Translations under genes and position numbers: made by a program
Assembly (NCBI RefSeq): GCF_030248535.1
Contig: NZ_JAHGAJ010000025.1
Span: 124,001 to 188,000 of the forward strand
Length of the DNA: 64,000 nt
Reading direction: 5' to 3'
DNA from: Vibrio sp. D404a
GTDB taxonomy: Bacteria > Pseudomonadota > Gammaproteobacteria > Enterobacterales > Vibrionaceae
Part shown: positions 17,247 through 26,323 of the stretch, piece by piece
Numbering within the stretch: the first letter of the stretch is position 1
Layout: each line of letters starts with the position of its first letter
The notes under the pieces: model-generated
The model's input: the letters and a program-made list of their open reading frames with translations, nothing else
Database searches by the model: none
Told to the model about the DNA's origin: nothing

Positions 17247-17954
17247 CTAACCTCCGTCAAACCTCAATACCGCCACAAACGCATCCAAGTACTCTTCAAT
17301 CGCGAAGTCTGCCGAAACGGGCGGCAGTTCCACGGTTATACACGGCAGGTTTCTTTCTTCGCACCATGTGCCGAATGACCCCGGAGTTTCATAATCGACA
17401 TCTTCGACGACTGGTAGGTTGAACTGTTTGCCTAGCCAAGAGGCGAGTTCCGATTGGGCCGGGTCGTCAATGAGTGCGAGTGGTTCGTGGAAAGAGATCA
17501 CGAACTTAGGCTTACGTTTTTCGATAAGGTTTATCAGCGATTGTACTTCTGGTTCGAGCTGGTCTGGCTGCCCGGTGCTGACTTTTACATCTCTAATTGG
17601 AGTGTTTGAGCTCCAGCGATATACAGTGCCATCTTCTTTCCAGTTTTTAGTTGGGAAGGCTCGGTTTAAGTCTACTTGATTGGCGTTAGCGCGAGTGCCC
17701 AATTGGTTGCCGTCTGGGTTCATCGACAAGATCACATCGTGCCTTAGGTTGGCAGCTGGCAAGCTTCTCAACGCGCACGATAAGCCTGCGATGGATGCAG
17801 TTTCATCGCCGTGGGTGCCGGCTAAAATTAGCCCGCGATCGTCGCTTTCGATTTGCGCAGGGAAATAGAGCAAAGGAGCCCCTAATACAGAACTTCCATA
17901 CGTCAGCGGCTTTATTGAAAACGCAGCTCTTTCCGTTCTTGGAATTAAACTCAC
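17247..17954 (-). CDS. mpaA: Murein tripeptide amidase A
   Basis: A 235-residue M14-type zinc carboxypeptidase closely resembling E. coli MpaA through LILAGTHGDE, MNPDGNQLGTRANANQVDLNR and YETPGSFGTWC. Zinc ligands fit His and Glu in GTHGDE and the His in VISFHEP. MpaA cleaves the gamma-D-Glu-diaminopimelate bond of murein tripeptide in the cytoplasm during cell-wall recycling. The GTG at 17954 is chosen because GGGAG lies seven bases ahead and the resulting N-terminus (MSLIPRTERAAF) aligns with E. coli; a TTG at 17975 is the alternative. It is divergent from an OppA/MppA-type gene. Confidence 0.9.
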   Translation of the reverse strand: MSLIPRTERAAFSIKPLTYGSSVLGAPLLYFPAQIESDDRGLILAGTHGDETASIAGLSCALRSLPAANLRHDVILSMNPDGNQLGTRANANQVDLNRAFPTKNWKEDGTVYRWSSNTPIRDVKVSTGQPDQLEPEVQSLINLIEKRKPKFVISFHEPLALIDDPAQSELASWLGKQFNLPVVEDVDYETPGSFGTWCEERNLPCITVELPPVSADFAIEEYLDAFVAVLRFDGG

Positions 17955-18085
17955 CTTAATCTCCCGATTGATCAAGTACTATCAAGTATTAACTATTAGA
18001 TAAATACAACTGTCAAAACTCGTCAACTGTCGCATGGTTAATTTTATTACTCTGCTTCAAAGATAGGCTAGGAGAGCAAAAACAT

Positions 18086-19711
18086 ATGGATTTTAAAAAA
18101 CAGTCAACGGCTTTACTCATCTCATCTTTATTGACCCCTTTTATCTCAGTAACAGCCGCCGCAGATACTCTGCCTGCAGGAACCACTCTGGCTAAGGAAC
18201 AACATTTAGTACGCGCTAATGATGCCGAAGCAGCGACGCTCGACCCTGCTAAAGCCGAAGGCTTACCGGAAATGCACATCTTACGAGACTTGTTTGAAGG
18301 TTTAGTGATTCAAGACCGCGATGGCAATATTACTCCGGGCGTTGCTGAGTCTTGGGAAACCGAGGACAACAAAACCTTTGTGTTCCATCTGCGTAAAGAC
18401 GCCAAGTGGTCGAATGGCGACCCGGTAACAGCCGATGACTTCGTGTATGCGTTAAGACGTGCTGTCGATCCTAAAACTGCATCACCGAATGTGTGGTATT
18501 TAAAACTCACCAAAATCAACAGTATTGCTGATGTAGCGGAAGGTAAAAAGCCGTTAGATGCATTGGGTGTGACCGCTATTGATAAGCACACGCTTCGCTT
18601 CGAACTCGATAGTAAAGTCCCTTACTTTGTGGCGATGACAGGTCACACTTCGATGATGCCCGTTCACAAGGCCAACCTAGAAAGCAGTGAAAAACCTTGG
18701 AGCGATCCAAAGCAGTTTGTCGGCAATGGTGCTTTCCTTCTGGATGAATGGGTGGTCAATGAGCGTGTGGAGCTAAAGAAGAATCCAAATTATTGGGATA
18801 GTGATGATACGCACTTAAATCAGGTCACATACATTCCATTTGAAAACCAGAATGCATCGATTAATCGCTATGCGGTAGGTGAGGTCGACATCACTTCCGA
18901 TGTACCAACGCATATGGCACAAAAACTACAGAAAGAGTATCAGCAAGCTTATACCGCAGTTCCTTTGCTGTGTACTTATTACTATGCGTTTAACACCACG
19001 CGTGCCCCGTTTGATGACGTGCGAGTTCGCCAAGCTGTCTCCTATTCGATCATGCGTGATGTTGTCACAAATGGTGTCACACAAGTGGGCAACTTGCCTG
19101 CCTATACCTTTGCTCATGAGTACACCGCAGGCTTTGAGGCGACCCAACCTGAGTACAGCAGCTGGACTCAAGATCAGCGTGATGAGAAAGCGCAACAACT
19201 GCTGAAAGAGGCGGGATACGATGCGTCTAACCCATTGGATTTCAAACTGCTTTACAATACCAGTGAGTCCAACAAGTCGATTGCAGTGGCGATTGCATCA
19301 ATGTTGAAAAACAACTTGGGTGCCAAGGTCGAGTTGGAAAACCAAGAGTGGAAATCTTACTTGGTGTCTCGCAGGCAGGGTGACTTCGATGTAATGCGCG
19401 CTTCTTGGTGTGGTGACTATAACGAAGCGTCTACGTTCCTAAGTCTGCTGCGCTCTGGTTCTTCAGGTAACTTTGCGCGCTACAGCAGTGACATCTACGA
19501 TAAAGCGATGGAGAGTGCGCTATCGGCAACTACCGAACAAGAGCGTCAAACTTTTTATGACCAAGCAGAACAGGCGCTAGCGGTCGATATGCCAATTGCT
19601 CCAATCTACTACTACATGCAAGCGCGATTGGTTCGACCAACCGTGGGTGGCTTTGCCAAGAATAATGTAGAAGGACGCATTTACTCGAAAGATCTCTACA
19701 TTAAGCAGTAA
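18086..19711 (+). CDS. OppA/MppA-family peptide-binding protein
   Basis: A 541-residue periplasmic binding protein with a signal peptide ending near TAAA. It follows E. coli OppA/MppA almost throughout: RDLFEGLVIQDRDGN, FHLRKDAKWSNGDPVTADDFVYA, LCTYYYAFN and WCGDYNEAS, whose Asp would bind the peptide amino group. MppA captures murein tripeptide and passes it to the Opp permease. No permease genes adjoin it, and divergence from mpaA, which digests that tripeptide, favours an MppA role over general OppA. That choice is inference from context. AGGAGA precedes the start. Confidence 0.88.
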   Translation: MDFKKQSTALLISSLLTPFISVTAAADTLPAGTTLAKEQHLVRANDAEAATLDPAKAEGLPEMHILRDLFEGLVIQDRDGNITPGVAESWETEDNKTFVFHLRKDAKWSNGDPVTADDFVYALRRAVDPKTASPNVWYLKLTKINSIADVAEGKKPLDALGVTAIDKHTLRFELDSKVPYFVAMTGHTSMMPVHKANLESSEKPWSDPKQFVGNGAFLLDEWVVNERVELKKNPNYWDSDDTHLNQVTYIPFENQNASINRYAVGEVDITSDVPTHMAQKLQKEYQQAYTAVPLLCTYYYAFNTTRAPFDDVRVRQAVSYSIMRDVVTNGVTQVGNLPAYTFAHEYTAGFEATQPEYSSWTQDQRDEKAQQLLKEAGYDASNPLDFKLLYNTSESNKSIAVAIASMLKNNLGAKVELENQEWKSYLVSRRQGDFDVMRASWCGDYNEASTFLSLLRSGSSGNFARYSSDIYDKAMESALSATTEQERQTFYDQAEQALAVDMPIAPIYYYMQARLVRPTVGGFAKNNVEGRIYSKDLYIKQ

Positions 19712-19755
19712 GTTCGTGTCCGTTTAAACATTGGCACGAATGTATGACATTTAGA

Positions 19756-19795
19756 AAAGGGACGTTGATCATAATTTTCTGATCAACGTCCCTTT
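19756..19795 (+). terminator. Intrinsic terminator after the OppA/MppA-like gene
   Basis: AAAGGGACGTTGATCA and TGATCAACGTCCCTTT pair perfectly over sixteen bases with an eight-base loop. The U tail is short (TTTGTCATT). Confidence 0.85.
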
Positions 19796-19876
19796 GTCAT
19801 TAATCTGTAACGCGAACTGCAAAAAACTGAAACCTGATTGAAGTAATTTTCACTTTTATTTCAATTAGGTGAAGCC

Positions 19877-20761
19877 ATGTTACCCCCTCTACGCGCCCTT
19901 GTAGCATTCGAAGCAGTTGCCCGCCTTGGCTCAATTGGTGCGGCGGCGCGCGAGCTGTGTGTTACCCAAGCGGCGGTAAGCCAACAGCTCAAAAGCTTAG
20001 AGACTTTTTTTGATACCACACTGTTTGAACGCAGCTCAAAGGGCGTACGTTTAACCTCGGCTGCGCAGCAGTACCAACCGATTGTTTCGGGCTCACTTGC
20101 TCACCTCAAGCTACAAACGCAAATCCTATTTGGTGAGAAAGAGACCGACGTGTTGAGCTTGCGCGTCAATCACACCTTTTGTCATAACTGGCTATTGCCA
20201 CGGCTCGCTTCTTTTTATCAAAAATATCCTTTTATTCGCTTGGACATTCAGCTGGTGGATTGGCCGTCGACTACGCCTTGTCAGAATGTCGATATCGAAC
20301 TGACCAACGGCAAAGTAGAGAGTGAAGACACCCATTTTGAACGACTTTTCCAAGAGCATTGGCAACTGGTTTGTAGCCCAGAGTTTAAAGAGCGCTACCA
20401 AGAACAGCTCGATGCTCGTGACTTTGCTTCATTGCCAACAGTGCAAGTGAAAGGCTACCGCGAGAACTGGTTGCAATGGCTGAGCCATAACCAGTTTGAG
20501 ATGTCACTGCCGCAAGTTCAGCTAGAAATTAGTAACTCACTGCATGCGTTAGAGGCGGTTAAGCAAGGTGTTGGTGTATTGCTAGTAAGGTCACTGGCGG
20601 TTACTGAACTGCTTAAGAAAGGGGAGGTAGTGCTCGCCAGTGACGCCTTTATGCCTGCTGAATCTGCCCACTACCTGATTACTAAACATAGTCGAAGTGC
20701 CAAGGTGAATTTCTTCTGTGATTGGCTCTATCACCAAATTGAAAGTGCAGAGCCTGAGTAA
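19877..20761 (+). CDS. LysR-family transcriptional regulator (GcvA-like)
   Basis: A 294-residue LysR regulator with the N-terminal helix-turn-helix (LRALVAFEAVARLGSIGAAARELCVTQ-type, residues 5-30; VSQQLKSLE recognition helix) and a C-terminal effector-binding domain (LEAVKQGVGVLLVRSLAV). The start LPPLRALVAFEAVARLGS is of the GcvA/AmpR group. It lies about 100 bases upstream of, and on the same strand as, the Ugp-like ABC operon, so it may control that operon. The effector is unknown. Confidence 0.88.
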   Translation: MLPPLRALVAFEAVARLGSIGAAARELCVTQAAVSQQLKSLETFFDTTLFERSSKGVRLTSAAQQYQPIVSGSLAHLKLQTQILFGEKETDVLSLRVNHTFCHNWLLPRLASFYQKYPFIRLDIQLVDWPSTTPCQNVDIELTNGKVESEDTHFERLFQEHWQLVCSPEFKERYQEQLDARDFASLPTVQVKGYRENWLQWLSHNQFEMSLPQVQLEISNSLHALEAVKQGVGVLLVRSLAVTELLKKGEVVLASDAFMPAESAHYLITKHSRSAKVNFFCDWLYHQIESAEPE

Positions 20762-20800
20762 AGGTTTTCTTATGAGTGGCCATAAAAAAAATGAGGGGCG

Positions 20801-20818
20801 CTCTTACTAACCTGTCAT
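20801..20818 (+). promoter_or_regulatory. Possible Pho box upstream of the Ugp-like operon
   Basis: CTCTTAC-TAAC-CTGTCAT has the spacing of a PhoB site: two seven-base half-sites separated by four bases. The second half is the exact consensus CTGTCAT; the first matches at four of seven positions. It lies 46 bases before the first permease gene. PhoB control would fit an operon for phosphorylated compounds, but one perfect half-site is weak evidence. Confidence 0.35.
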
Positions 20819-20863
20819 ATAAAACGCTTAGCTTAAGCACATACAAACAAGGATGAGGTCACC

Positions 20864-21748
20864 ATGAGTGCTTTCTCACAACACATGACAAATCGACTGA
20901 AAGTGCTGCTGTTTACCGCGCCACTGTTAGTTCCACTGTTTACTTTTTGGTTAGTGCCGTTTGGCTACTCCATTTATATCAGCTTCACCGATTGGGATTA
21001 TATTTCGCCAGACTACGACTTTGTCGGACTCGAAAATTACCAATACATGGTGGAAGACTTTGAGTTTCTGCAAGCGGCGATGAACACCTTCTGGTTCTCA
21101 CTTGGTGTCGTCGTGCCAACCATTTTATTAGGCCTTCTGTTTGCAATGTTGCTGCACAAAAACTTCAAAGGCAGCCAGTTTTATCGCGCGGTGATCTTCT
21201 CCCCTTGGATCACGCCAACGGTCGCGGTGTCGATTGTTTGGTCTTGGGTATTTGAGACTAAATCAGGTCTAGCGAACCATCTATTACAGTCGATGGGCTT
21301 TAACGCGATCCCTTGGTTAGAGAGCGGAAATACTGCGCTAGTTGCGGTGATTATTGTAACAGTGTGGCAGGCGATTGGCTGGACGATGCTGTTCTACATT
21401 AGCGCGCTCAACAAGATCCCTGAGTCACTGTATGAGGCGTCTTTGATTGATGGTTGTAGCAGCCTAACGCGCTTTTTAAAAATCACCTTACCGCTTATCT
21501 CGCCAACCACGTTCTTTTTGGTAGTCGTCAACATTATCACGGCGATGCAGGCGTTCGATCAGTTTCAAATCCTAACCCAAGGCGGGCCGGGCGGCGAAAC
21601 ACGCACCTTGCTTTACCTCTTCTATCAGCAAGCCTTTGAGCGCTATGAGATGGGACCAGCTGCTGCGACTTCCTTGGTGATCTTCCTCATCACAGGCCTG
21701 CTCGCACTGCTTAATACCTATATGGGCAAACGCTGGGTGTATTACTAA
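20864..21748 (+). CDS. Carbohydrate-type ABC transporter permease (UgpA/MalF-like)
   Basis: A 294-residue inner-membrane permease with six hydrophobic helices. The EAA loop that docks on the ATPase is visible (YEASLIDGCSSLTRFLKITLPLI). The start (APLLVPLFTFWLVPFGYSIYISFTDWDY) is typical of the MalF/UgpA group of the CUT1 family, which takes up oligosaccharides or glycerol-3-phosphate. It is the first gene of a six-gene operon: two permeases, a binding protein, a PHP phosphoesterase, a HAD phosphatase and the ATPase. Confidence 0.9.
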   Translation: MSAFSQHMTNRLKVLLFTAPLLVPLFTFWLVPFGYSIYISFTDWDYISPDYDFVGLENYQYMVEDFEFLQAAMNTFWFSLGVVVPTILLGLLFAMLLHKNFKGSQFYRAVIFSPWITPTVAVSIVWSWVFETKSGLANHLLQSMGFNAIPWLESGNTALVAVIIVTVWQAIGWTMLFYISALNKIPESLYEASLIDGCSSLTRFLKITLPLISPTTFFLVVVNIITAMQAFDQFQILTQGGPGGETRTLLYLFYQQAFERYEMGPAAATSLVIFLITGLLALLNTYMGKRWVYY

Positions 21749-21772
21749 ACCGGATTTGAAAAGGACAACATC

Positions 21773-22744
21773 ATGACCACGCAAACATTAGATGCGAATC
21801 CGGTGATTCGCACAACCAGACCACTAAAAGGCAGCAGTGCGAGAGCGCAGCGCTCTTCAGTGGCGGTGAAAACAGAAAAACAACAATCGAGCACAGCATC
21901 TGCCACTCGAGTTAATGCGCAGTCTCTGGCTGCATTGAGTAAGCATCTGTTTTTGATGGTGTGCGGCACCATCATGGTATTCCCATTCTTGTGGATGCTA
22001 TCAGGCTCGCTGAAAAGCAATGATGAGATCTTCGCGAACCCATTAGATCTTATCCCTTCGCAGTTCCGTTGGGAGACATTCATTGAGACGTTCCAGAGTG
22101 CCCCTTTTGGTTTGTATATCTTCAATAGCTTCAGTGTGGCTCTGTTCACCACGCTATTGGTGATCGTCAACTCGGCTATGTTTGCTTATGCACTGACTCA
22201 GCTGAAGTTTCGCTCTAAAACCTTGCTCTATTTTGTGGTGATGGGGTGTTACATGTTACCGGGAGCTGTGACCTACATTCCTTCTTACATCACGTTGGCC
22301 AAGCTAGGGCTTTTGGATTCTCACATGGGTTTGATTGCGTCTAACGCAGCCTCGGTATTTGGTGTGTTCTACCTGCGCCAAGTGTTTATCAAGGTACATC
22401 CATCCTTGGTTGAAGCGGCGCGTATTGATGGCGCAGGCGAGCTAAAAATTCTTTGGGCGATAGTGCTACCGCAGTGCCGAGCGGCAGTAGCAACACTATT
22501 TCTTATCACCTTCATCACTAACTACAACAGTTACATGTGGCCGAGTCTGGTTATCACCACTCAGGAATTGAACCTGATTGCGACTGGGATTCGTCACTAC
22601 TTTATCGCTGAAGGCAACTACGGTTTGAACTGGTCGCAGATCATGGCGGCGAGCACCATTGCTGTAATGCCTTTGTTGATTCTATTCGTCATCTGTCAAA
22701 AGACGATTCTTTCAGGTATCGCCGATAACGGCGTAAAAGAGTAA
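21773..22744 (+). CDS. Carbohydrate-type ABC transporter permease (UgpE/MalG-like)
   Basis: A 323-residue permease, the partner of the preceding gene. The EAA loop is VEAARIDGAGELKILWAIVLP. The first 55 residues are polar, basic and unlike the usual short UgpE N-terminus (which starts at the first helix, here HLFLMVCGTIMVFPFLWML), so this is either an unusual cytoplasmic extension or the start lies downstream; no better ribosome site was found than the GGAC ahead of 21773. The gap to the first permease is 24 bases. Confidence 0.88.
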   Translation: MTTQTLDANPVIRTTRPLKGSSARAQRSSVAVKTEKQQSSTASATRVNAQSLAALSKHLFLMVCGTIMVFPFLWMLSGSLKSNDEIFANPLDLIPSQFRWETFIETFQSAPFGLYIFNSFSVALFTTLLVIVNSAMFAYALTQLKFRSKTLLYFVVMGCYMLPGAVTYIPSYITLAKLGLLDSHMGLIASNAASVFGVFYLRQVFIKVHPSLVEAARIDGAGELKILWAIVLPQCRAAVATLFLITFITNYNSYMWPSLVITTQELNLIATGIRHYFIAEGNYGLNWSQIMAASTIAVMPLLILFVICQKTILSGIADNGVKE

Positions 22745-22750
22745 ACGGAA

Positions 22751-24031
22751 ATGAAACTAAAAACTCTCGCACTAGTGTGTGCTGGCGCAGCAAGCGCTTC
22801 TATGTTCTCTAGCAGTGTTCTTGCAGCAACAGAGGTTAACTTCTGGTATTCCGGTGGTACTAAGCCTCAACAAATGATGACTAAGCTTATTGAAGAGTTC
22901 AATGCGAGCCAAGATGAGTACGTTGTTAAGCCAGCTCTACAGGGTAACTACACGGAAACCTACCAAAAGCTGCAAGCAGGTTTGGCGTCTCGAACGGCTC
23001 CTGAATTGGTTCTTCTTGATTCAGGCCGTGCAGAAGCGATGCACGGACGTGGATTGAGCCGTGACCTAACGCCATTCATGGATGAAGAGTTTAACTTCTC
23101 TGATTTCATTGGTGCGTTTAAAGATCAAGTGACAGCAGACGATGGCACCGTGATTGGTTTGCCGGCTTACGGTACCACTCAGGTGTTCTACTACAACAAG
23201 CAAGTGCTGGCTGAGCATGGCTTTACCGAGCAAGACCTAGCGACTTGGCAAGGTGTAGCAAAGGTTGCTGAGAAAGTGACGCAGCGTGACGACAAAGGCA
23301 ACACCACCTTCTATGGTTGGGAGCCGATGTGGGGTCAAGACAACATGATCGATGCGGCATTCTCTAATGGCGCCAAGATCATCAGTGATGACGGTAAGAA
23401 AGTGCTGATCGACGCTCCAGAGTGGGTTGAGGTATGGGACAGCTTCCGTCAATGGATTCATGACGACCAAATCATGCGTATTCACTACGGCGGTCAAGGC
23501 TGGGAGTACTGGTACAAGACTATCGATGACGTGATGAAAGACAATGCGCTTGGCTACACTGGCTCATCGGGTGACCAAGGTGACTTGGACTTCACTAAGC
23601 TTGCAGCGACCACTCAACCGGGTTGGGGCAACCACCCATCAGCGCCACAAGCGGGTGCGCTAGTTTACGTGATGCCAAAAGGCACAGACGACAAAGCAGC
23701 GAAGGGTGCATTTGAGTTTGTTGAGTTCTACACCAATGCGAAGAACACAGCAGCTTGGTCAATGTTCACAGGCTACATCCCAGTACGTAACAGCGTATCT
23801 GAGGTGCCAGAGTATCAAGCATTCACTCAAGACAACCCACAAGCTCTGATTCCTTTGAAGCAGGCGAACACGGCAACTAAAGACTTCCTTGACCCAACCA
23901 ACGGCAAAATCATGGATGCTCTGAAAGTAGCGGCGGATCAAATCCAAATTCAGAACGTGCCAGCAGAAAAAGCGCTAAAACAGGCGGCGAAAAAGGCGCA
24001 ACGTGCTTTGGATAGAGCGAATCGCTCATAA
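22751..24031 (+). CDS. Periplasmic substrate-binding protein of the ABC operon (UgpB-like)
   Basis: A 426-residue protein with a signal peptide ending near SVLAA. It has the CUT1 binding-protein fold: VNFWYSGGTKP at the first strand, QGNYTETYQKLQAGLASRTAPELVLLD, many aromatic residues and WGNHPSAPQAGALVYVMPKG. The NYTETYQKL region resembles UgpB, which binds sn-glycerol-3-phosphate and glycerophosphodiesters. It starts seven bases after the second permease stop. A hairpin in the gap after it may favour its higher expression. The ligand is inferred from likeness and from the phosphatases in the operon. Confidence 0.86.
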   Translation: MKLKTLALVCAGAASASMFSSSVLAATEVNFWYSGGTKPQQMMTKLIEEFNASQDEYVVKPALQGNYTETYQKLQAGLASRTAPELVLLDSGRAEAMHGRGLSRDLTPFMDEEFNFSDFIGAFKDQVTADDGTVIGLPAYGTTQVFYYNKQVLAEHGFTEQDLATWQGVAKVAEKVTQRDDKGNTTFYGWEPMWGQDNMIDAAFSNGAKIISDDGKKVLIDAPEWVEVWDSFRQWIHDDQIMRIHYGGQGWEYWYKTIDDVMKDNALGYTGSSGDQGDLDFTKLAATTQPGWGNHPSAPQAGALVYVMPKGTDDKAAKGAFEFVEFYTNAKNTAAWSMFTGYIPVRNSVSEVPEYQAFTQDNPQALIPLKQANTATKDFLDPTNGKIMDALKVAADQIQIQNVPAEKALKQAAKKAQRALDRANRS

Positions 24032-24064
24032 CTTCGGGATCAAGACATCCCGTATCTAAAACAG

Positions 24065-24087
24065 TAGCCCATCAATGTGGTGGGCTA
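24065..24087 (+). other. Hairpin between the binding-protein gene and the PHP gene
   Basis: TAGCCCATC pairs with GGTGGGCTA (with one G-U) around a short loop. It has no U run. Such hairpins after binding-protein genes often protect the upstream message or partly stop transcription, so the permease and binding-protein part can exceed the downstream part. Confidence 0.6.
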
Positions 24088-24138
24088 TCATCTCATCGCT
24101 CTTTGTGATGTTTAATGTAGAGCAACTTGGTGAAAGCA

Positions 24139-25590
24139 ATGAACCAATTTCAAGGTGAACTCTCTTTTGGCAGAGTGCGAATTCCCTTTCATGTCCCTGC
24201 GGACGTTGATGCCGTCAAGATTACCGGAACGACGGTAACCAAAGGCTTCTTGTACGCTGCCGCTTACGATGCCAATCAAAACTTTCGTGGCAAGGTACTG
24301 TTTGAAAAAGCGCATAAGTCGCTAGTGATTCAGCCACAAGCATCGGGCTTAGGCGCGATCGATGGGCCATTGGCTGCGGGTGAGTGGTTTGTTGAGCTGT
24401 ACAACCTCGAAGGTGAGTTTCGTCGTGAACGCGCGATGCAATATCAGGTCGATATCGCCTTTCCTGAATCATCGAACGGTGAAGAACTGGATCTTCAATC
24501 GGTGGTGACTGCATCGCACCAGATCGAATTTGATTACAGCCAGATGCTGAGTGCAGAGTCGCGTTGGTATCGTGGTGATCTTCATGCCCACACTCAGCTT
24601 TCCGATGGACACAACACGCTAAGTGCCGCAAAAGAGATTGTTGAGTCGCAAGGCTTAGATTTTTTCTTCATAACCGAACACAACATATGTCAGCCGAAAC
24701 TGCCGCTTTCAAAGCAGTGCCTGTTTCTCCCTGCATTAGAAGTCACAACCGATCTTGGGCATTTCAATGTTCATGGTCCAAGTCATTCTTTGGATCTAAC
24801 AGAGGTTGAACATACGAGTCGAGCCACTATGGAAGCGGGGCTACAACTTGCTAAAAGTGGACACAGTTCCCTTGGCATTAATCACCCGATGATGAAGCCG
24901 TGGCATTGGCACTACGATGAAGTACTGCTGAACCAAGTCTCGACCTTTGAAGTGTGTTGTGACCCAACTTGGTCAACGTCTCCAAAAGCGACTGAAGATG
25001 CCTTAATGGTACTTAATGAGATGTGGAACTGCGGCCAGCGCATTACCGCGATTGGTGGCAGCGATTCACACCTAGAGCCTCATGAGCGCAACCCAAAAGC
25101 GACCGAGCCTTCCATTTACGGTGATCCTTCAACTTTCGTGTATAGCCATGGCTTGAGTGGAGAAGGGATCTTGGCCGGTTTGCGTAATGGACAAGTGTAC
25201 CTAGAGCGCCGTTGCGGTCTGAAATTCGATATCAACCTTGGCGATCTGCTGCCAGGTGAAGACAGCAAAGGCCAAGCACTGACCTATCGATTATCCGTTC
25301 GCGACACGGAATATGACTATTACGCAGAGTGCGTGGTCGATGGCAAAGTGATCGAAAGAATCTATCTTACGGATGAAAAGCAAAGTCTTTCCGTTGAAGC
25401 AGGTTATCACTGGTGTCGTATCGATATTCGACGCGGTTCATCTTCTCAATACGGCTCAGCATCGCCAAATAAAGGCGAGTTTGAGGGCTGCATTAACGCT
25501 GTCTTTGATGGCACACAACTACAATTTAACCAACCTCTTGTCGACACTTGGGGTGAACTTATGGAGCGAGTAAATAGTGATGAAGTTTAA
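24139..25590 (+). CDS. PHP-domain metallohydrolase (CehA/McbA-like phosphoesterase)
   Basis: A 483-residue protein whose middle is a PHP domain: GDLHAHTQLSDG near residue 145, FFFITEHN, INHPMMKPWHWHYDE and IGGSDSHLEP carry the histidines and aspartates for a metal centre that hydrolyses phosphoesters. About 140 residues of beta-rich sequence precede it and about 110 follow, as in the CehA/McbA group. There is no signal peptide, so it should act in the cytoplasm on what the transporter brings in. The ATG at 24139 is used; a GTG and TTG upstream are in frame. It overlaps the HAD gene by eleven bases. Confidence 0.87.
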   Translation: MNQFQGELSFGRVRIPFHVPADVDAVKITGTTVTKGFLYAAAYDANQNFRGKVLFEKAHKSLVIQPQASGLGAIDGPLAAGEWFVELYNLEGEFRRERAMQYQVDIAFPESSNGEELDLQSVVTASHQIEFDYSQMLSAESRWYRGDLHAHTQLSDGHNTLSAAKEIVESQGLDFFFITEHNICQPKLPLSKQCLFLPALEVTTDLGHFNVHGPSHSLDLTEVEHTSRATMEAGLQLAKSGHSSLGINHPMMKPWHWHYDEVLLNQVSTFEVCCDPTWSTSPKATEDALMVLNEMWNCGQRITAIGGSDSHLEPHERNPKATEPSIYGDPSTFVYSHGLSGEGILAGLRNGQVYLERRCGLKFDINLGDLLPGEDSKGQALTYRLSVRDTEYDYYAECVVDGKVIERIYLTDEKQSLSVEAGYHWCRIDIRRGSSSQYGSASPNKGEFEGCINAVFDGTQLQFNQPLVDTWGELMERVNSDEV

Positions 25591-26314
25591 AGCACTATTG
25601 TTTGATAAAGACGGCACCCTATTGGAATTCCACAAGATGTGGCTCAACGTTTCTCGTGGTGCAAGTGAGCAAGTAAAAGCCTTCAGTGATAACCACCAAG
25701 GTAATCAAACTGTCACGGTTACTGAGTTACTCTTGGCTATCGGAGTTGAGGGCGATGTGGTTGATAACTATGGACTATTGGCTTCTAACCCAGTTGAAGA
25801 TACCGCGATTGCATGGTTCAAAATGCTAGAGCCTTCGATATCTCTGACTGAGTTCACTCAAGTCACCAAGGCGGCTTTCAACAATCAAGTGGAAGAGAAT
25901 CCAGAGTGGGTTGAAGCACTGCCGGGGGTAACGGAAAAGCTGACGTCGCTTAAGCAGCAAGGCATGTATTTGGGCGTAGCGACGGCTGACACCAAAGACT
26001 CGACGGTTTACACATTGGAGCAATCGGGCTTGAGCGAACTGTTTGATTACGTCGGCTATTCTGACGGCGATATTGAACCTAAGCCAGCACCTGCATTGTT
26101 GAATGCGTTCTGCGAGCAGTGTGGTATCGAGCCACATGAAGTGATCATGTTTGGTGACACGGTATCGGACATGGAATTTGGTCGAAATGCTGGGGCTAAG
26201 AACGTGGGTGTACTCACTGGCACGGCAAATCACGCCGAACTAGAGCCAATGGCTGACTTGGTGATTCATTCGGTTGCCAACTTCGACCCTCAAGAATTTA
26301 ACGAATTGATTTAA
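25580..26314 (+). CDS. HAD-family phosphatase
   Basis: A 244-residue HAD hydrolase with all four motifs: DKDGTLLEF (nucleophile and acid/base Asp; the usual first F-D-x-D-G reads FDKDG), VATADT with the motif II Thr, the Lys in EPKPAP, and MFGDTVSDMEFG for Mg. The all-helical cap (residues about 20-90) makes it like phosphoglycolate phosphatase Gph. It should remove phosphate from a small phosphorylated product. Overlapping the PHP gene by eleven bases, it is likely co-translated with it; together they suggest sequential diester then monoester cleavage. Confidence 0.9.
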   Translation: MKFKALLFDKDGTLLEFHKMWLNVSRGASEQVKAFSDNHQGNQTVTVTELLLAIGVEGDVVDNYGLLASNPVEDTAIAWFKMLEPSISLTEFTQVTKAAFNNQVEENPEWVEALPGVTEKLTSLKQQGMYLGVATADTKDSTVYTLEQSGLSELFDYVGYSDGDIEPKPAPALLNAFCEQCGIEPHEVIMFGDTVSDMEFGRNAGAKNVGVLTGTANHAELEPMADLVIHSVANFDPQEFNELI

Positions 26315-26323
26315 GGACTGGTT

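Noticed and set aside
24221..24631. A 136-codon frame opposite the PHP gene
   Set aside because: Antisense to a well-supported gene and its composition (His, Arg and Ser rich) looks non-coding.
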